From Microbacterium album (GTDB taxonomy: Bacteria > Actinomycetota > Actinomycetes > Actinomycetales > Microbacteriaceae): DNA of 64,000 nucleotides. Location of the stretch: positions 372,001-436,000 of the forward strand of contig NZ_BMJY01000001.1 in NCBI RefSeq assembly GCF_014643695.1. Reading direction: 5' to 3'. The notes under the pieces are model-generated. The model was not told the DNA's origin. It did not search any database and was given only the letters and a program-made list of their open reading frames with translations. This document shows, in pieces, positions 55,228-64,000 of the stretch. Position 1 is the stretch's first letter, and each line of letters begins with the position of its first letter. Position numbers and translations under genes: made by a program.

Positions 55228-56348
55228 CCGAAAGCACGGCGGGCGACACCGTCATCCGCGTATCGGGTACCCCGGGCTACGACGTCACCGTGGGCCACGG
55301 CGTGATCGGCCGACTCGGCGAGGCGCTCCCGCCCGCGGCGCGCAAGGTCCTGATCGTGCACCCGCCGACCCTCGCCGCGCGCGCCGCGCAGCTGCGGGAG
55401 AGTCTGCTCGGTGAGCGGGAGGTGCTGCTCGCCGAGATCCCGGACGCCGAGGCCGGCAAGCGCATCGAGGTCGCGGCGTTCTGCTGGCAGATCATGGGCC
55501 AGGCCGACTTCACCCGGACGGATGCGGTCGTGGGCTTCGGCGGCGGCGCCGTCACGGACCTCGCGGGCTTCGTCGCGGCGTGCTGGCTGCGCGGCGTGGA
55601 CGTGGTGCAGGTGCCGACCACCGTGCTCGGCATGGTCGACGCGGCCGTCGGCGGGAAGACCGGCGTGAACACGGCCGAGGGGAAGAACCTCGTGGGGGCC
55701 TTCTGGGCCCCACGCGCCGTGCTGTGCGACCTCGAGCTGCTCGCGACGCTGCCCGAGAACGAGGCGCTGGCGGGCTTCGCCGAGGTCGTCAAGGCGGGCT
55801 TCATCCGTCATCCGGAGATCCTCGACACGATCGAGGCCGACCCGGCGCGGGCCGTCGACGTCACGACCCCCGAGTTCCGTCGCTGCATCGAGCTGGCGAT
55901 CGGCATGAAGGCGGAGGTCGTGGGGGAGGACTTCCGCGAGGCCGGGCTGCGCGAGGTGCTCAACTACGGCCACACGCTCGGGCACGCGATCGAGCACGCC
56001 GAGCGGTACCGGTGGCGCCACGGCGCCGCGGTCTCGGTGGGCATGATGTACGCCGCGGAGCTGTCGCGGCTGGCGGGACGACTGTCCGACGCCGCGGTGG
56101 ACCGCCACCGGCGCGTGCTGGAGCTGCTCGGGCTTCCCACCACCTACCGCGCGGGAGCGTGGCAGACGCTGCTGGCGACCATGCAACGGGACAAGAAGGC
56201 GCGCGGCGGGATCCTGCGCTTCATCGTCCTCGACGACATCGGCAAGCCGGCCGTGCTGCAGGCGCCCGACGAATCGCTCCTGTTCGCCGCGTACCAGGAG
56301 ATCGGGGCCGAGGACCAGGGCCGCATCATCAGCACCGGCGGCCGCTGA
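55224..56348 (+). CDS. aroB: 3-dehydroquinate synthase
   Basis: 374 residues from ATG 55224 with GGAGGAGAG upstream. NAD-binding GGGAVTDLAGFVA, VPTTVLGMVDAAVGGKTGVN, and the zinc ligands in GHTLGHAIEH. It makes 3-dehydroquinate from DAHP. Neither aroQ nor pepQ follows, unlike some relatives; efp starts after a 125-base gap with its own promoter. Confidence 0.96.
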   Translation: MTESTAGDTVIRVSGTPGYDVTVGHGVIGRLGEALPPAARKVLIVHPPTLAARAAQLRESLLGEREVLLAEIPDAEAGKRIEVAAFCWQIMGQADFTRTDAVVGFGGGAVTDLAGFVAACWLRGVDVVQVPTTVLGMVDAAVGGKTGVNTAEGKNLVGAFWAPRAVLCDLELLATLPENEALAGFAEVVKAGFIRHPEILDTIEADPARAVDVTTPEFRRCIELAIGMKAEVVGEDFREAGLREVLNYGHTLGHAIEHAERYRWRHGAAVSVGMMYAAELSRLAGRLSDAAVDRHRRVLELLGLPTTYRAGAWQTLLATMQRDKKARGGILRFIVLDDIGKPAVLQAPDESLLFAAYQEIGAEDQGRIISTGGR

Positions 56349-56392
56349 ACCGCCCGAGGGCCGGCGGGCGCGGCGGCCGCGCAGGGTCCCGG

Positions 56393-56398
56393 TAGAAT
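56393..56398 (+). promoter_or_regulatory. Probable -10 of efp
   Basis: TAGAAT, 75 bases before the efp ATG, is a strong -10 match; no clear -35 is visible. It implies a leader of about 65-70 bases. Confidence 0.5.
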
Positions 56399-56473
56399 CG
56401 GTCCTCGGCCGCCTGCGGCCTCGAACTCCCGGCCCGCCGCGGCTGGTCCCTCAACGAACGGAATCCCCACCCC

Positions 56474-57034
56474 ATGGCATCCACCGCAGACATCAAGAAC
56501 GGCGTCGTGCTCAGCATCGACGGGCAGCTCTGGAGCGTCGTGGAGTTCCAGCACGTCAAGCCCGGCAAGGGCGGCGCTTTCGTGCGCACCAAGCTGAAGA
56601 ACGTCGTCACCGGCAAGGTCGTCGACAAGACGTTCAACGCGGGCGCGAAGGTCGACATCCAGAACGTCGACCGCCGTGACTTCACCTACCTGTACAACGA
56701 CGGCGAGAACTTCGTGTTCATGGACGCGAAGGACTACGACCAGATCAACGTCCCCGCCGCCACCGTCGGCGACGCGGCGAAGTTCCTGCTGGAGAACCAG
56801 GAGGTCACGATCGCGCTGCACGACGGCACGCCGCTGTACGTGGACATGCCCGCCTCGGTCGTGCTCGAGATCACGTACACCGAGCCGGGCCTGCAGGGCG
56901 ACCGCTCCTCGGCCGGCACCAAGCCCGCCACGGTGGAGACCGGCGCCGAGATCCAGGTGCCGCTGTTCCTGGAGACGGGCACCCGCGTCAAGGTCGACAC
57001 GCGCACCGGCGAGTACCTCGGTCGCGAGAAGTGA
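56474..57034 (+). CDS. efp: Elongation factor P
   Basis: 186 residues. KOW-like N-domain and two OB domains; the loop that inserts at the peptidyl-transferase centre reads [12 protein letters not shown], with the conserved Lys. It rescues ribosomes at polyproline runs. Starts 75 bases after a TAGAAT -10; nusB follows after 19 bases. Confidence 0.97.
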   Translation: MASTADIKNGVVLSIDGQLWSVVEFQHVKPGKGGAFVRTKLKNVVTGKVVDKTFNAGAKVDIQNVDRRDFTYLYNDGENFVFMDAKDYDQINVPAATVGDAAKFLLENQEVTIALHDGTPLYVDMPASVVLEITYTEPGLQGDRSSAGTKPATVETGAEIQVPLFLETGTRVKVDTRTGEYLGREK

Positions 57035-57053
57035 GCGCCGAGAGCGGAGAGCG

Positions 57054-57464
57054 ATGAGCGCCCGCACCAAGGCGCGCAAACGCGCCCTCGACATCCTCTT
57101 CTCGGCCGACGTGCGCGGCGACGCGCCCGCCGTGGCCCTGGCTGCCGAGGCGAAGCGCGCGGCGTCCGAGCCGGCCCGGCAGAGCTCGTGGCTGTACGCC
57201 CGGGAGATCGTCGACGGCGTGATCGACCACGCCGACGAGATCGACGAGCAGATCACGACGCACAGCCGGGACTGGAAGCTCGAGCGCATGCCCACGGTCG
57301 ACCGCGCGCTGCTGCGCATCGCGACGTGGGAGATCCTCTTCAACGACGAGGTCCCGACGGCCGTCGCGATCGACGAGGCGGTGGAGCTCGCGAAGGAGTT
57401 CTCGACGGACGACTCCGGCGCGTTCGTGCACGGCGTGCTCGCCCGCATCGCCCGCTCCAGCTGA
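57054..57464 (+). CDS. nusB: Transcription antitermination factor NusB
   Basis: 136 residues from ATG 57054 (MSARTKARKRALDILFSAD), with GGAGAG upstream. All-helical NusB fold with the C-terminal EAVELAKEFSTDDSGAFVHGVLARIA signature. Part of the rRNA antitermination complex. The efp-nusB pair is conserved. Confidence 0.96.
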   Translation: MSARTKARKRALDILFSADVRGDAPAVALAAEAKRAASEPARQSSWLYAREIVDGVIDHADEIDEQITTHSRDWKLERMPTVDRALLRIATWEILFNDEVPTAVAIDEAVELAKEFSTDDSGAFVHGVLARIARSS

Positions 57465-57477
57465 CCCCCGGGGCGGA

Positions 57478-57528
57478 TAGGATGGACGGGACCTGCACCT
57501 TTAACACCGTCCCGTGAGGCGGAGAAGG
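57478..57528 (+). promoter_or_regulatory. pyr operon promoter and PyrR-binding RNA hairpin
   Basis: TAGGAT (57478-57483) is the -10 candidate. The leader then folds as CCTT (57498-57501) / bulge / CCG (57507-57509) / loop TCCCGTGAGG (57510-57519) / CGG (57520-57522) / AAGG (57525-57528). The loop matches the PyrR-binding consensus (…TCCNGNGAGG…). The 3' arm includes the AGAAGGGA ribosome-binding site of pyrR, so PyrR-UMP binding would block translation, as reported for mycobacteria, rather than act through a terminator. Confidence 0.7.
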
Positions 57529-57537
57529 GAGCGGTGG

Positions 57538-58131
57538 ATGAGCACGCGCGCTGAAAGCGGACCTCCCGCGTCCGAACGGATCGTGCTGCACGACGCCGAC
57601 ATCACCCGGGCTCTGACCCGGATCGCCCACGAGATCCTGGAGTCGAACCGGGGTCCGGACGGGCTGGTGCTGCTGGGGATCCCCACGCGCGGCGTGCCGC
57701 TCGCGCAGCGACTGGCGGCGCTCCTCGAGCGCTTCGCTGGCGTGCCGGTCGCGACGGGCGCCCTCGACGTCACGATGTATCGGGACGACCTCGCGCAGCA
57801 TCCGACGCGCGCGCCGCACCCCACCGACATCCCCTCCTCGGGCATCGACGGCCGTGTCGTGGTGCTCGTGGACGACGTGCTGTTCTCGGGCCGCAGCATC
57901 CGGGCAGCGCTCGACGCGCTGCAGGACATTGGACGTCCCGCGGCGGTGCGGCTCGCGATCCTCGTCGACCGCGGCCACCGCGAGCTGCCGATCCGCCCGG
58001 ACTTCGTCGGCAAGAACCTCCCCTCCGCGCGCAGCGAGCGGGTCAACGTGAGGCTCACGGAGGTGGACGGGGTCGACGCGGTGTCCATCCAGGCTCCCGA
58101 CGCGCGCGAGGGCGCGGAGGCGGACGCATGA
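57538..58131 (+). CDS. pyrR: Pyrimidine operon regulator / uracil phosphoribosyltransferase PyrR
   Basis: 197 residues from ATG 57538; an in-frame GTG at 57514 would fall inside the RNA hairpin and is unlikely. The PRPP motif [13 protein letters not shown] and the flexible-loop TMYRDDL segment are present. It binds pyr mRNA in response to UMP and has some UPRTase activity. First gene of the pyr operon; ATGA overlap with pyrB. Confidence 0.95.
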   Translation: MSTRAESGPPASERIVLHDADITRALTRIAHEILESNRGPDGLVLLGIPTRGVPLAQRLAALLERFAGVPVATGALDVTMYRDDLAQHPTRAPHPTDIPSSGIDGRVVVLVDDVLFSGRSIRAALDALQDIGRPAAVRLAILVDRGHRELPIRPDFVGKNLPSARSERVNVRLTEVDGVDAVSIQAPDAREGAEADA

Positions 58132-59105
58132 GGCACCTGCTCGACACGCGCACTCTCGCCCGCGAGGACGCCGTGCGCATCCTCGACGTCGCGGAGGACA
58201 TGGCCGACACGCAGTCCCGCGAGGTGAAGAAGCTCCCCACGCTGCGCGGACGGACCGTCGTCAACCTGTTCTTCGAGGACTCCACGCGCACGCGGATCTC
58301 CTTCGAGGCCGCCGCCAAGCGGCTGTCGGCCGACGTCATCAACTTCGCCGCGAAGGGCTCGAGCGTCTCCAAGGGCGAGAGCCTGCAGGACACCGCGCAG
58401 ACGTTGCAGGCCATGGGGGCGGATGCGGTCGTGATCCGCCACGGCGCGTCCGGAGCCCCCCGCACGCTCGCCACGAGCGGCTGGATCGAGGCGGGCGTCG
58501 TCAACGCGGGGGACGGAACGCACGAGCATCCTACGCAGGCGCTGCTCGACGCCTTCACGATGCGCAAGCGTCGATACGGTGCGGCCAGCCGCGGTCGCGA
58601 CCTGGAGGGATACCGCGTCGCGATCGTCGGGGACATCCTGCACTCCCGCGTCGCCCGGTCCAACGTGTGGCTGCTGCACACGCTCGGCGCGGAGGTGACG
58701 CTCGTCGCGCCGCCGACGCTGCTGCCGCAGGACCTGTCCGCCTGGCCGGTCGTCGTGCGCTACGACCTCGACGAGGCCATCGCGCACGGGCCGGAGGCCC
58801 TCATGATGCTGCGCATCCAGTCCGAGCGCATGAACGCCGCGTATTTCCCGTCGGAACGGGAGTATTCGCGGCGGTGGGGTCTCGACCCGGTGCGCCTGGC
58901 GGCGCTTCCGGCGGCTAGCATTGTCATGCACCCCGGACCCATGAACCGGGGGCTGGAGATCTCCGCCGATGCCGCCGACTCGCCGCGCTCGACCGTGCTC
59001 GAGCAGGTGAAGGCCGGCGTGTCCGTGCGAATGGCGGTGCTCTACCTCCTCCTGGCGGGGGAGAGGACCAGCCCGTCGACCTCCGCGACCGGCTCGGGCG
59101 AGTGA
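58128..59105 (+). CDS. pyrB: Aspartate carbamoyltransferase catalytic subunit
   Basis: 325 residues. Carbamoyl-phosphate loop [12 protein letters not shown], the [13 protein letters not shown] loop and the aspartate-binding MLRIQSER and HPGPMNRG motifs are present. Makes carbamoyl-aspartate. No pyrI regulatory subunit, as expected in actinobacteria. ATGA overlap with pyrR. Confidence 0.97.
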   Translation: MRHLLDTRTLAREDAVRILDVAEDMADTQSREVKKLPTLRGRTVVNLFFEDSTRTRISFEAAAKRLSADVINFAAKGSSVSKGESLQDTAQTLQAMGADAVVIRHGASGAPRTLATSGWIEAGVVNAGDGTHEHPTQALLDAFTMRKRRYGAASRGRDLEGYRVAIVGDILHSRVARSNVWLLHTLGAEVTLVAPPTLLPQDLSAWPVVVRYDLDEAIAHGPEALMMLRIQSERMNAAYFPSEREYSRRWGLDPVRLAALPAASIVMHPGPMNRGLEISADAADSPRSTVLEQVKAGVSVRMAVLYLLLAGERTSPSTSATGSGE

Positions 59106-59135
59106 CCGGAGCGAACGAGTCGAAATGAGAATGAA

Positions 59136-60458
59136 GTGACACAGACGACATCGCTCCTGATCGAGGGCGCCGCCATCGAGGGCGGCGAGCGGACGGATCT
59201 GCTGATCGAGCACGGCCGCATCGTCGAGACCGGCACGCGGCTGTCACGGGCCGGTGCGACGCGCATCGACGCCGACGGCCTCGTGGCCCTGCCCGGCCTG
59301 GTCGATCTGCACACGCATCTGCGCGAGCCCGGGTACGAGGCCAGCGAGACGATCCTCACCGGCACGCGCGCCGCCGCCGCCGGGGGCTTCACGGCCGTCT
59401 TCGCGATGCCCAACACCTCTCCCGTCGCGGACACCGCCGGCGTCGTCGAGCAGGAGCTCGCGCTCGGGGAGGCCGCCGGCTACGCGACCGTGCAGCCCAT
59501 CGGCGCCGTCACCGTGGGACAGAGGGGGGAGCGCCTCGCCGAGCTCGGCGCGATGGCGGATTCCCGGGCGCGCGTGCGCGTCTTCAGCGACGACGGCTCC
59601 TGCGTGTGGGACCCGCTGATCATGCGCCGGGCGCTGGAGTACGTGAAGGCGTTCGACGGAGTCGTGGCGCAGCACGCGCAGGACCCCCGGCTCACCGAGG
59701 GCGCGCAGATGAACGAGGGCGTCGTGTCGGCGGAGCTCGGCCTGACCGGCTGGCCGGCGGTCGCGGAGGAGTCGATCATCGCCCGCGACGTGCTGCTCGC
59801 CGAGCACGTCGGGTCGCGCCTCCACGTGTGCCACCTCTCGACCGCGGGCTCGGTGGACATCGTGCGCTGGGCGAAGAAGCGCGGCATCGCCGTCACGGCC
59901 GAGGTCACGCCGCACCATCTGCTGCTGACCGACGAGCTGGTACGCGGCTACGACGCGCGCTTCAAGGTCAACCCGCCCCTGCGCACCGCGGAGGACGTGC
60001 ACGCCGTGCGGGAGGGGCTGGCGGACGGCACGATCGACATCGTGGCGACCGACCATGCGCCCCACCCGGCAGAGACCAAGGCGTGCGAGTGGCACGCGGC
60101 CTCCCACGGCATGGTCGGCCTGGAGAGCGCGCTGCGCGTCGTGCACGAGTCGATGGTCGAGACGGGGCTGCTCGGCTGGTCCGACGTCGCCCGCGTCCTG
60201 TCGAAGGCGCCCGCCCGTATCGGGCGCCTGTCGGGCCACGGCACCGAGCTCGCCGCCGGAGAGCCGGCCGAGCTGACCCTGTACGACCCGTCGGTGCGCG
60301 GCACGTTCGGCCCCGACGACCTCCGGGGCCGGAGCGCGAACTCGCCGTACTTCGAGCGCGAGCTTCCGGGCCGGGTCGAGTGGACCATCCACCGCGGGTA
60401 CGCGACGCTCGCGGAGGGCGCCCTCGTGGAGCTGCAGGCCGCGGAGGCCCGCGCATGA
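59136..60458 (+). CDS. pyrC: Dihydroorotase
   Basis: 440 residues, type I (multifunctional CAD-like) dihydroorotase, GTG start. Metal ligands in [32 protein letters not shown] and VATDHAPH. Cyclises carbamoyl-aspartate. The end overlaps the next gene by 4 bases. Confidence 0.96.
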   Translation: MTQTTSLLIEGAAIEGGERTDLLIEHGRIVETGTRLSRAGATRIDADGLVALPGLVDLHTHLREPGYEASETILTGTRAAAAGGFTAVFAMPNTSPVADTAGVVEQELALGEAAGYATVQPIGAVTVGQRGERLAELGAMADSRARVRVFSDDGSCVWDPLIMRRALEYVKAFDGVVAQHAQDPRLTEGAQMNEGVVSAELGLTGWPAVAEESIIARDVLLAEHVGSRLHVCHLSTAGSVDIVRWAKKRGIAVTAEVTPHHLLLTDELVRGYDARFKVNPPLRTAEDVHAVREGLADGTIDIVATDHAPHPAETKACEWHAASHGMVGLESALRVVHESMVETGLLGWSDVARVLSKAPARIGRLSGHGTELAAGEPAELTLYDPSVRGTFGPDDLRGRSANSPYFERELPGRVEWTIHRGYATLAEGALVELQAAEARA

Positions 60459-61003
60459 CCCGGGAGACCGCGGCGCTCGTGATGGCGACCGTCGCCGCCC
60501 TCATCCTCGCGCTCATGCTCTGGGGCTGGCGGCGCCGCGTGCGGCGCGACGCCGGGATCGTCCCGCCCGTCGGGGAGCGACGCGGACTGACGCGCGCCGT
60601 CTTCGCCGGGTTCTACGTCGCGACCACGCGCCACGACGCGCCGCTCGACCGCCTCACCGTCCGCCACCTCGCGCACCGCTCGCGCGTTGTCGTGACGGTC
60701 ACGGAGGAGGGCGTGACGCTCGACCTGCCCGGCGAGCCGACGCTGTTCCTCGACGCGGCGCGCCTCGCGGGCGTGGGGCGCGCGACATGGACCATCGACC
60801 GCGCCGTCGAACCGGACGGACTCGTCCTGGTGGCATGGACCGCCGACGACGGCACGATCTGCGACACCTACATCCGCCTGCAGGACGGAGATCCGGACGC
60901 CCTCGTCGAGGAGATCGCTCGGCTCCACGCCGGCGCCGCTCCCGATCCGCGGCCGTCCTCCCCGCCTGCCCAGGACTCCACCTCGACAGGAGACCCGCAA
61001 TGA
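60455..61003 (+). CDS. PH-like-domain membrane protein in the pyr operon
   Basis: 182 residues. One N-terminal helix ([20 protein letters not shown]), then a soluble beta-rich domain (about 45-150) resembling bacterial PH-like proteins found between pyrC and carA in many actinomycetes, and a Pro/Ser-rich tail. Role unknown; ATGA overlaps at both ends show strict coupling to the pyrimidine genes. Confidence 0.8.
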   Translation: MTRETAALVMATVAALILALMLWGWRRRVRRDAGIVPPVGERRGLTRAVFAGFYVATTRHDAPLDRLTVRHLAHRSRVVVTVTEEGVTLDLPGEPTLFLDAARLAGVGRATWTIDRAVEPDGLVLVAWTADDGTICDTYIRLQDGDPDALVEEIARLHAGAAPDPRPSSPPAQDSTSTGDPQ

Positions 61004-62178
61004 CCACCCTTCTCGACCGCCCCTCGCTGCTGGACAGGGATCCCGCGGTCCTCGTCCTCGAGGACGGCACGCGGTATCCCGGCTATGCGTACGGGGCACT
61101 CGGCACGACGCTCGGCGAGGTCGTCTTCACGACCGGCATGACGGGGTACCAGGAGACCCTGACCGACCCTTCGTACGCGGGCCAGATCGTGCTGCAGACC
61201 GCGCCCCACATCGGCAACACCGGCGTCAACACCGAGGACCCCGAGTCCCGTCGCGTGTGGGTCGCCGGGTACATCGTGCGCGACCCCTCGCGCATCGTGT
61301 CGAGCTGGCGGGCCGAGGAGTCCCTCGACGACGCTCTCGAGCGCGACGGCATCGTCGGCATCGCCGGGATCGACACGCGCGCCATCACGCGGCACATCCG
61401 CTCCGCCGGGAGCATGCGCGGCGGGATCTTCTCCGGGGAGGCTGCCGCGCTCGACGAGGCCGAGCAGCTGCGCCTCGTGACGGAGGCCCCCGAGATGACG
61501 GGACAGAACCTGTCGGACCAGGTGTCGGTCGAGGTCGCGTCGGTCACCCCGGCCGTGGGGGAGAAGATCGGCAACCTCGCGGTGATCGACCTGGGCATCA
61601 AGCAGGCAACCGTCAACAACCTCGCCCGTCGCGGGTTCGAAGTGCACGTGCTGCCGCAGAGCGCCACGAAGGCGGAGGTGCTCGCGATCGACCCGGTCGC
61701 GGTGTTCTACTCCAACGGGCCGGGCGACCCCGCCGCGTCGGATCACCACATCGAGCTGCTGCGCGGCGTGCTGGACGAGGGGCTGCCGTTCTTCGGCATC
61801 TGCTTCGGCAACCAGCTGCTCGGCCGCGCGCTCGGCCTGGGCACGTACAAGCTGCCGTTCGGGCACCGCGGCATCAACCAGCCGGTCAAGGACAAGCTGA
61901 CCGGCCGCGTCGAGATCACCGCCCACAACCACGGCTTCGCGGTGGACGCGCCGCTCGAGGGCGCGTTCGACAGCCCGGCCGGCTACGGCCGCGTCGAGGT
62001 GAGCCACGTGGGGCTCAACGACGACGTCGTGGAGGGACTGCGGGCCCTCGACATCCCCGCCTTCTCGGTGCAGTACCACCCCGAGGCCGCGGGCGGACCG
62101 AACGACGCCAACTACCTGTTCGACCGTTTCCGGGACATGGTCCTCGAACACCTCAGCAAGAAGGGCGCGAATGCCTAA
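61000..62178 (+). CDS. carA: Carbamoyl-phosphate synthase small subunit
   Basis: 392 residues from ATG 61000 with CAGGAGA upstream. N-terminal CPSase small-chain domain, then class I glutaminase: nucleophile in [12 protein letters not shown] and HPE in QYHPEAAGG. Provides ammonia to CarB for pyrimidine and arginine synthesis. carB starts 8 bases before its stop. Confidence 0.97.
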   Translation: MTTLLDRPSLLDRDPAVLVLEDGTRYPGYAYGALGTTLGEVVFTTGMTGYQETLTDPSYAGQIVLQTAPHIGNTGVNTEDPESRRVWVAGYIVRDPSRIVSSWRAEESLDDALERDGIVGIAGIDTRAITRHIRSAGSMRGGIFSGEAAALDEAEQLRLVTEAPEMTGQNLSDQVSVEVASVTPAVGEKIGNLAVIDLGIKQATVNNLARRGFEVHVLPQSATKAEVLAIDPVAVFYSNGPGDPAASDHHIELLRGVLDEGLPFFGICFGNQLLGRALGLGTYKLPFGHRGINQPVKDKLTGRVEITAHNHGFAVDAPLEGAFDSPAGYGRVEVSHVGLNDDVVEGLRALDIPAFSVQYHPEAAGGPNDANYLFDRFRDMVLEHLSKKGANA

Positions 62179-64000
62179 GCGCGACGACATCCAGTCGGTC
62201 CTCGTCATCGGGTCGGGACCGATCGTGATCGGCCAGGCCGTGGAGTTCGACTACTCCGGCACGCAGGCGTGCCGCGTGCTGCGAGAGGAGGGCGTGCGCG
62301 TCATCCTCGTGAACTCGAACCCGGCCACGATCATGACCGACCCCGAGTTCGCCGACGCGACCTACATCGAGCCCATCACGCCCGAGGTCATCGAGACGAT
62401 CATCGCCAAGGAGCGCCCCGACGCGATCCTGCCGACGCTCGGCGGCCAGACCGCGCTCAACGCCGCGATGGCGCTGCACGAACGCGGCATCCTCGAGAAG
62501 TACGACGTCGAGCTGATCGGGGCGAAGGTCGACGCCATCCGCAAGGGGGAGGACCGGCAGGTCTTCAAGGAGCTCGTCGTCGCCGCCGGCGCCGAGGTGG
62601 CGCGCAGCCGCATCGCCCACACGATGGAGGAGTGCCTGGCCGCGGCCGAGGAGCTGGGCTATCCCGTCGTCGTCCGCCCGTCGTTCACGATGGGCGGGCT
62701 CGGCTCGGGCTTCGCCTACGACGAGCAGGATCTGCGTCGCATCGCCGGGGCCGGCCTGCGCGAGTCCACCACGACCGAGGTGCTGCTCGAGGAGTCGATC
62801 CTGGGCTGGAAGGAGTACGAGCTCGAGCTGATGCGCGACACCGCGGACAACACGGTGGTCGTGTGCTCGATCGAGAACATCGACCCGGTCGGCGTCCACA
62901 CGGGCGACTCGATCACCGTGGCGCCTGCGCTGACCCTCACCGACCGCGAGTACCAGCGCCTTCGCGACATCGGCATCGACATCATCCGCGCGGTGGGCGT
63001 GGACACCGGCGGCTGCAACATCCAGTTCGCCGTGAACCCGGAGAACGGGCGCATCATCGTCATCGAGATGAACCCGCGCGTGTCCCGCTCGTCCGCACTG
63101 GCGTCCAAGGCGACGGGCTTCCCGATCGCAAAGCTCGCGGCGAAGCTCGCGCTGGGGTACCGCCTGGACGAGGTGCCCAACGACATCACCAAGGTGACGC
63201 CCGCGTCCTTCGAGCCGACGCTCGACTACATCGTGGTCAAGGTGCCGCGCTTCGCGTTCGAGAAGTTCCCCGCCGCGGATCCCACCCTCACGACGACCAT
63301 GAAGTCGGTGGGCGAGGCGATGGCCATCGGACGCAACTTCGCCACGGCCCTGCAGAAGGCGCTCCGCTCGATCGAGAAGCGCGGGTCCAGCTTCCACTGG
63401 GGCGACGAGTCCCGCACGGCCGACGAGCTGCTGTACGAGGCGCGCACCCCCACCGACGGGCGCATCGTGCTCGTGCAGCAGGCGCTGCGCAAGGGCGCCA
63501 CCGCGGAGCAGGCCTTCGAGGCGACCGCGATCGATCCGTGGTTCCTGGACCAGATCGTCCTGATCAACCAGGTCGCCGACGAGGTCGCGGCAGCCCCGGA
63601 GCTCAGCGAGCGGGTGCTCCGCCTGGCGAAGGACCACGGGTTCTCCGACGCGCAGATCGCACAGCTGCGGGGCATGGAGGAGACCGCGGTGCGCGGTCTG
63701 CGTCACGAGCTCGGCCTGCGTCCGGTGTACAAGACCGTCGACACGTGTGCGGGGGAGTTCCCCGCGCTCACCCCGTACCACTACTCGAGCTACGACATCG
63801 AGACCGAGGTGACGCCGTCGGACCGCAAGAAGATCGTCATCATCGGCTCGGGCCCCAACCGGATCGGTCAGGGCGTGGAGTTCGACTATTCCTGCGTGCA
63901 CGCGTCGTTCGCGCTGTCGGCGGCGGGCTTCGAGACGGTCATGGTCAACTGCAACCCCGAGACCGTGTCGACCGACTACGACACCTCCGACCGCCTGTAC
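62171..64000 (+). CDS. carB: Carbamoyl-phosphate synthase large subunit (5' part, runs off the window)
   Basis: 610 codons are visible with no stop, from ATG 62171 ([17 protein letters not shown]) overlapping the carA stop. The first ATP-grasp half (about 1-400) is complete, with [11 protein letters not shown] and [18 protein letters not shown]; the oligomerisation region follows, and the second synthetase half begins at [23 protein letters not shown]. The usual length is about 1,100, so roughly half remains beyond the window. Confidence 0.96.
   Translation, partial: MPKRDDIQSVLVIGSGPIVIGQAVEFDYSGTQACRVLREEGVRVILVNSNPATIMTDPEFADATYIEPITPEVIETIIAKERPDAILPTLGGQTALNAAMALHERGILEKYDVELIGAKVDAIRKGEDRQVFKELVVAAGAEVARSRIAHTMEECLAAAEELGYPVVVRPSFTMGGLGSGFAYDEQDLRRIAGAGLRESTTTEVLLEESILGWKEYELELMRDTADNTVVVCSIENIDPVGVHTGDSITVAPALTLTDREYQRLRDIGIDIIRAVGVDTGGCNIQFAVNPENGRIIVIEMNPRVSRSSALASKATGFPIAKLAAKLALGYRLDEVPNDITKVTPASFEPTLDYIVVKVPRFAFEKFPAADPTLTTTMKSVGEAMAIGRNFATALQKALRSIEKRGSSFHWGDESRTADELLYEARTPTDGRIVLVQQALRKGATAEQAFEATAIDPWFLDQIVLINQVADEVAAAPELSERVLRLAKDHGFSDAQIAQLRGMEETAVRGLRHELGLRPVYKTVDTCAGEFPALTPYHYSSYDIETEVTPSDRKKIVIIGSGPNRIGQGVEFDYSCVHASFALSAAGFETVMVNCNPETVSTDYDTSDRLY

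Overview
The window is about 70% GC, densely packed, and carries the housekeeping gene order of a high-GC actinomycete. Gene content and order (RNase D next to DUF3000; PdxST-YebC-RuvCAB-YajC-SecDF-RelA; RarA-RpsD-AlaS-RuvX-MltG-AroECKB-EF-P-NusB; PyrR-PyrB-PyrC-CarA-CarB) point to Microbacteriaceae, most likely a Microbacterium-like organism. No phage, insertion sequence, CRISPR array or integrase was recognised. Genus assignment is inference from gene order and protein style, not from a search.

Layout. 1-7.4 kb: aconitase 3' end, dxs (isoprenoid precursors), convergent fadB/fadA (beta-oxidation), RNase D and a DUF3000 protein. 7.4-12.7 kb: a membrane-anchored alpha/beta hydrolase, a sulfurtransferase-SufE pair, a ZapE-type ATPase and amtB with GlnR-like boxes upstream. 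12.8-13.7 kb: five tRNA genes (Val-CAC, Gly-GCC, Cys-GCA, Val-GAC, Gly-GCC). 13.7-22.4 kb: an ankyrin protein, thrS, a HIT hydrolase, a vitamin B6 block (divergent MocR/PdxR regulator, pdxS, pdxT, convergent pdxY), an L,D-transpeptidase and yebC.

22.4-31.8 kb is the main accessory region: a divergently transcribed ROK regulator and a seven-gene operon (TIM-barrel isomerase, lipoprotein binding protein, Gfo/Idh/MocA dehydrogenase, CUT2 ATPase, CUT2 permease, second dehydrogenase, second TIM-barrel protein). It sits between yebC and ruvC, which are normally adjacent in actinomycetes. Two dehydrogenases plus two isomerase-fold proteins, with no glycoside hydrolase and no kinase, fit a route that breaks a sugar acetal by oxidation, elimination, hydration and reduction, as described for levoglucosan. 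An 8-4-8 inverted repeat overlaps the likely promoter of the operon.

31.8-47.6 kb returns to core genes: ruvCAB, yajC-secDF, relA, a DUF349 protein, a small protein that looks like a peptidyl-prolyl isomerase without its catalytic domain, rarA, then a MacAB-like adaptor/ATPase/permease set and rpsD. 47.7-64 kb: alaS, ruvX, mltG, aroE-aroC-aroK-aroB, efp, nusB, then the pyrimidine operon pyrR-pyrB-pyrC-(PH-like membrane protein)-carA-carB, with a PyrR-type RNA loop over the pyrR ribosome-binding site; carB runs off the end.

Many genes start 6-7 bases after a TANNNT hexamer, suggesting leaderless transcripts; others are coupled by ATGA or longer overlaps.
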